A model generated the notes under the pieces. The model made no database searches. It was not told the DNA's origin and worked only from the letters and a program-made list of their open reading frames with translations. The position numbers and the translations under genes are program-made. Of a DNA stretch of 64,000 bases, positions 59,401 through 64,000 are shown piece after piece. Source of the DNA: Bryobacteraceae bacterium (GTDB lineage: Bacteria > Acidobacteriota > Terriglobia > Bryobacterales > Bryobacteraceae); assembly GCA_025056455.1 (NCBI GenBank), contig JANWVY010000011.1, positions 1 to 64,000 on the forward strand, given 5' to 3'. The number at the start of each line of letters is the position of its first letter. Position 1 is the stretch's first letter.

Positions 59401-59480
59401 GGGCAGTGAGTTTAAAAGTTGTCCGTTTACAGGCCTTACACAGCGGTCAGGTGTCTACGCCTTCCCATGATTTTTATTAA
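56424..59480 (+). CDS. dnaE2: Error-prone DNA polymerase III alpha subunit DnaE2/ImuC
   Basis: The 1018-residue polymerase has the length of DnaE2 rather than DnaE1. Its ATG overlaps the imuB TGA (TGATG) and follows AAGGAG. The N-terminal PHP domain begins HARSSFSFLEGAS; the usual second histidine of the motif is Arg8, so metal binding and proofreading may be lost. The catalytic palm contains GRGSAANSAVCY and PDIDID, with Asp364, Asp366 and Asp368. Later parts include FQEQLLKMAMIVADFTGGEA and a C-terminal OB fold (FCFLSLEDETGIANAIVHP). It performs translesion synthesis with ImuA and ImuB. Confidence 0.96.
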   Translation: MYVELHARSSFSFLEGASNPEELVETCAALDMPAMALVDTDNLCGAPRFYMAAKKAGIKALIGAEITAEAGGRYVLLVENRTGYQNLCRLITSMKMRSEKGKAAASEEEFHQYAGGLICLTRGEHNLETLLRIYGRHNVFIELQRHFDREQEARNQRLIDMARKHRLPLLATNGVRFAHPSKRELMDVLTCIRHKVTIDQAGRLLERNAERYLKPAGEMRYLFAGLPEALCNTVELAARLDFTLADLGYRFPPYPVPPGETMNSFLRKRVEEGARLRYRPYHERARKQIERELQLIEKLDLAGYFLIVWDIVRFCRENNILAQGRGSAANSAVCYSLGITAVDPVGMDLLFERFLSEERGEWPDIDIDLPSGSQRERVIQYVYQRYGKHGAAMTANVITYRDRSALRDVGKALGFPQQELNRLASLVSRWGFKDPNNDVNRQFAEAGCDLNHPQIRKFQQLYLEIQDLPRHLGQHSGGMVICQGSLDSVVPLEPATMPGRVVIQWDKEDCADLGLIKVDLLGLGMLAAIEDCIQIIRTSYGKEIDLAHLPQNDPSVFDQITAADTVGLFQVESRAQMASLPLTKPQTFYDLVVQVAIIRPGPIVGKMYHPYVRRRQGLEPPVSLHPSLDQVLARTLGVPLFQEQLLKMAMIVADFTGGEAEELRRAMGFKRSEKRMKEIEARLRAGMTKKGITGPQQEAIVQSITSFALYGFPESHAASFALIAYASAWLRRYYPAAYAAALLNAQPMGFYHPLTLLKDAQRHGVRVLPVDVAFSDWKCTVENGMLRLGLNYVRGLPEEAGRAIVAQRTKQPFQSVFDLVQRVPELNREHLRQLAVIGAFNSIGASHRRDALWQVELASKPVGPLLQSVEPQHKESPLRPMDAQERVNADLTGTGLTVGRHPVALHRSALKALGVLTAEQMRRARHGSFARIAGAVICRQRPETAKGFCFLSLEDETGIANAIVHPDLFERNRLLVVSEPFLLLEGTVQNNTGAVSLKVVRLQALHSGQVSTPSHDFY

Positions 59481-59502
59481 TTTCTCTCCAGGCCTCCCCA
59501 CA

Positions 59503-59704
59503 CCTTTTGGCCCTTGTCACATCTTTTCGGCCCCCCCGCATCTTTTTCCCCCGCATGTTTTCGCCCTTCTCGCATCTTTCGGCCTCCCTAGTATCTTTTA
59601 GCCCCCGGTCGTCTCTTTACTCCTCTCGCCTTGCCCTCCTCACGCCTTGCCCTCCTCACGCCTTTTGCCCCCCTCACGCCTTTTGCCCCCCTCACCCCTT
59701 TGAG
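59503..59704. repeat. Degenerate pyrimidine-rich minisatellite, about 11.5 units of 15-20 bases
   Basis: The region between the convergent dnaE2 and DUF2802-like genes is built of units beginning near CTTTT and ending near CAC, CGCAT or CACGC. Unit starts lie at about 59503, 59523, 59542, 59557, 59576, 59595, 59613, 59630, 59646, 59662 and 59680. The last four are closest (two identical CTTGCCCTCCTCACGC, then two with CTTTTGCCCCCCTCAC). The plus strand is almost only C and T. On the minus strand the later units contain GAGGAGG or GAGGGGGG. The array begins 22 bases past the dnaE2 stop and ends seven before the neighbouring stop. Confidence 0.85.
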
Positions 59705-59711
59705 CTTCTGC

Positions 59712-60173
59712 TTAGCTCGCCTTTCTGTCTGGTTGACCCGCCCGCCCGGTCCACGAACTGTGCTGCTGTGCGGGACCAGCTAGAATCCTGTTCTCCCCAG
59801 CCAGCCGGCTTACTTTTGACAGCAACTCGACTTGCCTCATGGGTAAAGAGAGCGCTGAGGAAACTTGGGTGGGATGTTCTCCGCGGCGAAGCATTCGTAT
59901 GGCCTGCGCTCTCCGGTTCATATTGATCCGGGTGATTCCTGACCCGAGCGGGGCGCCCGACGGCCCGGCCGCGAGACACCTCTCGGCATCTTCCAACCGT
60001 TTCTTCACCTCTAGCAATTCACTGCGCATCCAGCCAAGCTCGCTACCTAAGGACTGGCTGCGTGACAACCACCGGGAGTGAAACTCTAGCTGGCGTTTCC
60101 GGAGCTCGAAAACGAGCGCCAGGATTACCAGCACTGCCAAAAGCGCAACACCCACCGCCATCGGCACTGTCAT
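59712..60173 (-). CDS. DUF2802-like membrane-anchored HTH protein of the flagellar cluster
   Basis: The 153-residue protein has an N-terminal membrane helix (VALLAVLVILALVFEL), then a helical coiled-coil region (about 40-70). Near residues 85-128 is a helix-turn-helix-like stretch (NMNRRAQAIRMLRRGEHPTQ, then LPMRQVELLSKVSRL). This is the pattern of DUF2802 proteins, often encoded near chemotaxis and flagellar genes in Proteobacteria. GAGGAG lies six bases before its ATG. It is on the same strand as fliN, 338 bases downstream, but separated from it and flanked on both sides by pyrimidine-rich repeats. The role is unknown. Confidence 0.7.
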   Translation of the reverse strand: MTVPMAVGVALLAVLVILALVFELRKRQLEFHSRWLSRSQSLGSELGWMRSELLEVKKRLEDAERCLAAGPSGAPLGSGITRINMNRRAQAIRMLRRGEHPTQVSSALSLPMRQVELLSKVSRLAGENRILAGPAQQHSSWTGRAGQPDRKAS

Positions 60174-60310
60174 GGGAATCTCCTCTCTGGATCCTCCTCA
60201 GATCTCCACTTCCCTCCTTCTGCCCTTTGCCCTTCTCCCTTTTGCCCCTCTCCTCCCCGCTTCTCCCTCTCTCCTTTTCCTCTCTCCCCTCTTCTCCCTT
60301 TTGCCGTTCC

Positions 60311-60362
60311 CCTTTTCGCTCCTCCCCTTTTCGCTCCTCCCCATTTCGCTCCTCCCCTTTTC
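60311..60362. repeat. 15-base tandem repeat, 3.5 units
   Basis: CCTTTTCGCTCCTCC occurs at 60311-60325 and 60326-60340, with one change (CCATTT) at 60341-60355, then a partial copy to 60362. On the minus strand each unit reads GGAGGAGCGAAAAGG, with a strong Shine-Dalgarno-like core. The unit resembles those of the array at 59503-59704 on the other side of the DUF2802-like gene. Confidence 0.9.
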
Positions 60363-60395
60363 TCCCCCCCACGCTCCTCTCCACGCTTCTCTCCT

Positions 60396-60431
60396 CCGTC
60401 CCTGTCCCAGCCTGATCGCGCCTGCCTGGCC
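60396..60431. repeat. 36-bp direct repeat, copy 1
   Basis: The 36 bases here recur exactly at 60468-60503, giving a 72-base period. The unit begins CCGTCCCTGTCCCAGCC and ends GCCTGCCTGGCC. The 36 bases between the two copies are different. Confidence 0.9.
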
Positions 60432-60467
60432 GCAGAGATAAGAGGGGACATTGGAGAGGTGCGGCTC

Positions 60468-60503
60468 CCGTCCCTGTCCCAGCCTGATCGCGCCTGCCTG
60501 GCC
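60468..60503. repeat. 36-bp direct repeat, copy 2
   Basis: This copy is identical to 60396-60431 and ends eight bases before the fliN stop codon. It may belong to a dispersed intergenic element family or be a local duplication. Confidence 0.9.
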
Positions 60504-60511
60504 CCCCGGTT

Positions 60512-61342
60512 TCAGTACAACGTGCGGAGGCGCTCCTGTTTGCTAATGATCTGTTTAATCCGTACTCCGTAGTTGCCTTCCACCACCACCACCTCACCGC
60601 GCGCCACGACACAATTGTTCACGATGACCTCAACCGGCTCGTTCACCGAACGGTTCAGCTCCACAATCGAGCCTGAGCTGAGTTTCAGAACTTCTTTCAG
60701 CGGAAGCTGCGCGCGGCCAAAGGAGACACTTACTGGCAGCTCAACGTCGAGCAAAAGGTCCAGTGTTCGTCCGCCTTCAAGCTTGCCTGGGTCCTCGGCG
60801 CTTGGCGCCGGCCGGCCCGCCACGGCTGGGGGAGATTCACGATCGAACCACTCTTCCAGAGCCGAGGTCCATCCCAACTGGATTCCACCGCTCCAATCGG
60901 AGAGACTCAGCGTGAGCTCAATTTCACAATCGAAATTCGGCGCGGAGATCGCTTGCGGAGAGGCTTCAACAACAATTTTTCTCTGCAAGCGGCCGCTGAA
61001 CTGCTGCGCTGCAATCGTCGAAAAGCGATTCTGGAGCGCCAGCCAGCCCGTCTGGCTATCTGGTTCGTTTTGATCTTCCCTACCGGATGTGGCCAGCACT
61101 CGCTGGCTGAGCGCATGAGAATCCTCCTGCGTCAGACCCAGCCAAAACGAGGTCTTGTCTGGGAGAATTAGGTATTCATGCCACACTTCTTCCCGTACTT
61201 CACCCTTTGCTTCCTGGCAGCGGGGCGCCCATTCCACAGAAGGCGCTACACCGAGTAGCTCCAGGAGGCCTTGGCGTATGGCGAGCGCAAGCGTTTCCGC
61301 AAGCCAGCGCGCAGGTTCGTTGAGGATCCGAGAATCCGCCAT
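60512..61342 (-). CDS. fliN: Flagellar motor switch protein FliN (with N-terminal extension)
   Basis: The 276-residue protein ends in a typical SpoA/FliN C-terminal domain: LLDVELPVSVSFGRAQLPLK, LKLSSGSIVELNR, VEVIVNNCVVARGEVVVVEG and YGVRIKQII. FliN forms the C-ring that reverses the motor. Classical FliN is about 130 residues; here a 190-residue N-terminal part precedes the SpoA domain, with no clear sequence family, comparable in size to the extended FliN/FliY of some bacteria. It starts 22 bases after fliA on the same strand. Confidence 0.93.
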   Translation of the reverse strand: MADSRILNEPARWLAETLALAIRQGLLELLGVAPSVEWAPRCQEAKGEVREEVWHEYLILPDKTSFWLGLTQEDSHALSQRVLATSGREDQNEPDSQTGWLALQNRFSTIAAQQFSGRLQRKIVVEASPQAISAPNFDCEIELTLSLSDWSGGIQLGWTSALEEWFDRESPPAVAGRPAPSAEDPGKLEGGRTLDLLLDVELPVSVSFGRAQLPLKEVLKLSSGSIVELNRSVNEPVEVIVNNCVVARGEVVVVEGNYGVRIKQIISKQERLRTLY

Positions 61343-61363
61343 CGCGATTCGTTTCCGCCTTCC

Positions 61364-62113
61364 TTACAGGCCGCGAGAAGTTGGCCAGCGTTTTTCCAGA
61401 TAAGATCGAAGACGCAAAATTGCCTGCGACTTCAGTTGAGACACGCGCGACTCATGAAGGTCCACGATCCGGGCAATCTCGCGGAGTGTCATCTCTTCGT
61501 GGTAGTAAAGGCTGAGAACGGTGCGCTCGATGGGCGGCATGCGTTCGATGGCCTCGGCCAGCAGCTTTTCCAATTCACTCCGCTCGAAGAGCTTCGACGG
61601 CCACTGCTGTTCGTCTCCGGAGATGAATCGCAGCAGATCGCGGCCCTCCTCTTCGCTCGGTGAAGCTTCGAGGCTTCCCAAATTCACGCCCCGTACGTCA
61701 ATGAGCCATTCGTGATATTCCTCCATGCTGATTCCAAGCTCAGCCGCCACCTGCTCCTCGGTAGGTGGCCCTTGAAGTTTTTGCTCTAAGTTGGCAATCG
61801 CCGCCTCGATTTGTTTCGCCCGCTTCCGCTGCTGGCGTGGCGCCCAATCCAGCCCTCGAAGACTATCCAGAATTGCTCCCCGGATCTTATACTCGGCGTA
61901 AGTCTTGAGCTTTACGTTGTGCGAGGGATCAAAGTGATCAATGGCAGAAATTAAGCCCACAATTCCCACGGAGATCAAATCCTCCAGACTTACGCTGTCC
62001 GGCAATCGCTCATGAATGCGGCGGGCGATGAGGCGCACTTGCGGCAAATGCTCCAAGATCAATTGCTCCCGGTCTTGAGCTTCGACTTGCGAGCTTGGCT
62101 GGTAGGAGTGCAT
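61364..62113 (-). CDS. fliA: RNA polymerase sigma factor FliA (sigma-28)
   Basis: The 249-residue sigma-70 family factor has region 2 (DLISVGIVGLISAIDHFDPS, then KLKTYAEYKIRGAILDSLRG), a DW-x-PR motif (LDWAPRQQRKRAK) typical of FliA, region 3 (GPPTEEQVAAELGIS) and region 4 (ERTVLSLYYHEEMTLREIAR). FliA turns on late flagellar and chemotaxis genes, usually held by the anti-sigma factor FlgM, which is not in the window. It lies between flhF (55-base gap) and fliN. Confidence 0.96.
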   Translation of the reverse strand: MHSYQPSSQVEAQDREQLILEHLPQVRLIARRIHERLPDSVSLEDLISVGIVGLISAIDHFDPSHNVKLKTYAEYKIRGAILDSLRGLDWAPRQQRKRAKQIEAAIANLEQKLQGPPTEEQVAAELGISMEEYHEWLIDVRGVNLGSLEASPSEEEGRDLLRFISGDEQQWPSKLFERSELEKLLAEAIERMPPIERTVLSLYYHEEMTLREIARIVDLHESRVSQLKSQAILRLRSYLEKRWPTSRGL

Positions 62114-62168
62114 GGCAATTCAAACCCTACTTGTTGGAATCCTGTGGTCGAAAAACGGCTCGATTGAA

Positions 62169-63335
62169 TCAACCTGCGGTGGCATAGGCCTTCGGCGGCT
62201 GTCTGGCTCTGGCGTGCGAGGCGAAACGATTCAACGTTCTCTCTAAGATTTCCTTGGCCGAGGCTGGCTCTAAATCCTCTGGAATCTGCTGACCTGTCGA
62301 AAAAAAGCACACCGGCCGCTCGGTGACTGCCATGGCCGTAAATATCGAGCCCAGGCAAATGGCCTCATCCAGATGCGTAACGAGCAACTTATCGGGCCGG
62401 AAGCAGGCATATCTTTGGCAGATTTGCATCATCTCGGCAGAGCGCATGGTGGCCGGAACAACCAAATGCGTTTCCACATCGTCGAGTCGGGCAAGAGCGG
62501 CCGCGAGTTCTTCCATGGCGAGACCGTCCCGGGGCCCAAATCCTGGCGTGTCGATCCATAGCCAGGCCTGCTCGCTCGCCGCTTGCAAATGAGCGCGGAG
62601 ATCTCCCAAGTGTTCAACCTCCTGGACTTGAACTCCCACGATCGCGCCAATCGTCCGCAGTTGCTCTGAGGCAGCTACGCGAAGATTATCGAGCGAGAGA
62701 ATTTGAAGCCGCCTTCCGGTAGCCAGGCCAAAACGAATCGCTAGTTTGATTAAACTCGTCGTCTTGCCCGCTGCCGGCGGGCCCACGAAAGCAATTCTAG
62801 GAGCCTGCAAGGGCCCCCCTGAAGCTCCCCCCGGAGGTTCCACGCGGATTCGCGCGGCTAACACCTCCTGCAGAGTTTCCCGCCGCGAAGTCTCCTTGCT
62901 CGCTCCGTTCACTGGTGCGCTGGGCCGACAGTGATGCAAGATGTGCCGAGAAATCTCTCGTGGAAAGTCTTCGCGAACCAAGCTGTCGAAAAGTTGCTCA
63001 AGATCCTCGTCTAGCGGTCCGCTGGCAGGTGCCGCTGGGGCAAAAGGCTTGAAGTGAGTTTCACCGAATGCGACTCTATCGCCGCTCGTGTAGCGCAGTT
63101 CGCCAGCATCATTTTTCGCGAATCCCAATCCCGCCGGATTCTGAGACCACGAACCGGGCTGAGAGGAAATTGAAGAATCGGCGGGAACGGCAAAAATCAC
63201 TTCGTGCTCTCCGAGATGCTGCGCCTCGGCTGGCGCCTTCCTCGCTTCCACTAGCATGGCCTCCTCGCCGAGCTCGAGCCTGGCTTGGCGAATCGCCGCC
63301 TCGATACTGGAGGAATAGTAAGACTTGAGTCGCAT
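62169..63335 (-). CDS. flhF: Flagellar biosynthesis SRP-type GTPase FlhF
   Basis: The 388-residue protein begins MRLKSYYSSSIEAAIRQAR, a typical FlhF start, then a variable B domain and a C-terminal SRP GTPase with GPPAAGKT (185-192), LSLDNLRVAASEQLR, DTPGFG and VTHLDEA. The usual TKLDE is altered to THLDE. FlhF places the flagellum at a pole or other site together with FlhG. GGAGG is five bases upstream of the ATG at 63335, which overlaps the flhA stop by one base. No flhG (minD-like) gene separates it from fliA. Confidence 0.95.
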   Translation of the reverse strand: MRLKSYYSSSIEAAIRQARLELGEEAMLVEARKAPAEAQHLGEHEVIFAVPADSSISSQPGSWSQNPAGLGFAKNDAGELRYTSGDRVAFGETHFKPFAPAAPASGPLDEDLEQLFDSLVREDFPREISRHILHHCRPSAPVNGASKETSRRETLQEVLAARIRVEPPGGASGGPLQAPRIAFVGPPAAGKTTSLIKLAIRFGLATGRRLQILSLDNLRVAASEQLRTIGAIVGVQVQEVEHLGDLRAHLQAASEQAWLWIDTPGFGPRDGLAMEELAAALARLDDVETHLVVPATMRSAEMMQICQRYACFRPDKLLVTHLDEAICLGSIFTAMAVTERPVCFFSTGQQIPEDLEPASAKEILERTLNRFASHARARQPPKAYATAG

Positions 63336-64000
63336 CAAGGACCTCCGATCGTACCTAGAGAAATCACGCGCACCCCAGCCGGAATTTCGTTGTGCGAAAG
63401 AACGGCTACGTGGGGTAGGCTCTGTTCGAGAATTTGGCGGACAAAAAAACGAATCGAAGCGCTGGTGAGCAGGACCGCCCCCACATCCTGTTGATTTAAG
63501 CCCTTGACGATTTTCGATAAGATTTCCTTAATTTGCTGGGGCCCAAGCGCGAAATGACTCGTTGTCTCGCCGTGTTCAATCGCCTGCTCGATCAGCTTTT
63601 CTAGAGCGGGGTCGAGGAAATAAACCGGGAGATCTCCTGCAGCGTTCTGATAAGGCTTGACCACAACCCTGCGGATTGATTGCCTGACGAACTCCGTCAG
63701 CACCACAGGATTCTTGGTCATCTGCGCAGCTTCCCCCAGAGATTCCAAAATGGAAACGGCGTCCCGAATCGAGACTCGTTCGCGCAATAGGTTCTGCAGG
63801 ACTTTCTGGACCGTGGCTAATCCGACGAGCTTCGGGACCAGGTCTTCGACCACTTTCGGATGTTCCTCGAGGACCCGGTCCAGGAATTTCTTCGCATCCT
63901 GCCGCGAAAACAACTCGTGGGCAAAGCGGCGAATGAGTTCGGTCAAATGTGTGCCCAAAACGCTCACGCTGTCCACCACCGTGTATCCGCTTAGCCGCGC
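63335..64000 (-). CDS. flhA: Flagellar export apparatus protein FlhA, C-terminal part
   Basis: The frame runs off the window end with LSGYTVVDSVSVLGTHLTEL, the conserved cytoplasmic FlhA segment, followed by LFSRQDAKKFLDRV, VQKVLQNLLRERVSIRDAVSILE and YFLDPALEKLIEQ. These belong to the cytoplasmic domain that docks export chaperones and orders substrate switching. About 220 C-terminal residues are visible; the membrane helices lie outside. The TGA overlaps the flhF ATG (TGATG), suggesting coupling. Confidence 0.96.
   Translation of the reverse strand, partial: ARLSGYTVVDSVSVLGTHLTELIRRFAHELFSRQDAKKFLDRVLEEHPKVVEDLVPKLVGLATVQKVLQNLLRERVSIRDAVSILESLGEAAQMTKNPVVLTEFVRQSIRRVVVKPYQNAAGDLPVYFLDPALEKLIEQAIEHGETTSHFALGPQQIKEILSKIVKGLNQQDVGAVLLTSASIRFFVRQILEQSLPHVAVLSHNEIPAGVRVISLGTIGGP

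Larger units (their letters stand above)
60174..60511. other. Intergenic region between fliN and the DUF2802-like gene, filled by repeats
   Basis: This 338-base gap contains a plus-strand C/T tract (about 60199-60395), including a 15-base tandem repeat at 60311-60362, and a 36-bp direct repeat. Long frames across it on the minus strand encode only Glu/Arg/Gly/Lys runs and arise from the base bias, so I call no gene. The SD site GAGGAG of the DUF2802-like gene is at its left edge. Confidence 0.75.

Noticed and set aside
59503-59704. Possible CRISPR array
   Set aside because: The units are contiguous, 15-20 bases and degenerate, with no spacers of constant length and no cas genes.
60043-60612. 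Long minus-strand frame rich in Glu, Arg, Gly and Lys
   Set aside because: It arises from the purine-rich strand of the repeat arrays, overlaps fliN and the DUF2802-like gene in another frame, and shows no family resemblance.

Overview
The window looks like a chromosomal segment of an acidobacterium of the Bryobacterales/Solibacter type. I infer this from the two secreted proteins at the left end that finish in TIGR03437-like C-terminal domains, the SBBP-repeat/BACON/SLH surface protein, the Tat-targeted sulfatase and Gfo/Idh/MocA oxidoreductase, and the imuA-imuB-dnaE2 mutasome beside flagellar genes. The sequence is moderately GC-rich and densely coding. I see no tRNA, rRNA, CRISPR array, insertion sequence or prophage.

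Layout. 1-6.4 kb: large secreted proteins (+ strand), with one strong intrinsic terminator. 6.4-8.0 kb: a crotonase and a SIMPL-domain protein. 8.1-13.2 kb (- strand): a tight catabolic operon of CoA-transferase/hydrolase, small ferredoxin, 2-oxoacid:ferredoxin oxidoreductase alpha, a beta-gamma fusion, and a branched-chain aminotransferase. Together these could convert Val/Leu/Ile to acyl-CoA and then to free acids. 13.4-17 kb: an atypical SDR, a Gfo/Idh/MocA oxidoreductase and a sulfatase. 17-24.7 kb: an AddA/RecB-like helicase-nuclease, a nucleoside-type MFS transporter, an orphan hydantoinase A and an MscS channel. 24.8-30 kb (+): a four-gene envelope export operon (LolD/MacB-like ATPase, FtsX-type permease, LolA-fold periplasmic protein, outer-membrane barrel). 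30-44.5 kb: mixed housekeeping genes (purF, lolA, CE15 esterase, cobalamin adenosyltransferase, OlsF-like double acyltransferase, 5'-nucleotidase, cyclophilin, YggX, ferredoxin, queD, dinG, HNH, comF). 44.8-51.1 kb (+): clpX, lon, engB and rho. 51.2-54.3 kb: a surface protein gene cut by an in-frame amber codon. 54.5-59.5 kb: imuA-imuB-dnaE2. 59.7-64 kb (-): flagellar genes flhA (partial), flhF, fliA, fliN and a DUF2802-like gene.

The least ordinary DNA is at 59.5-60.5 kb. Two pyrimidine-rich tandem-repeat arrays (period about 18 nt and 15 nt) flank the DUF2802-like gene, followed by a 36-bp direct repeat. On the flagellar coding strand these arrays read as strings of Shine-Dalgarno-like purine motifs without start codons. 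The other main anomalies are the amber-interrupted SLH protein, an SDR without the usual catalytic Tyr/Lys, the beta-gamma oxidoreductase fusion, a Rho with a disordered N-terminal extension of about 215 residues, and a flagellar cluster with no flhG between flhF and fliA. All assignments come from reading motifs in the translated sequence; no database search was run.
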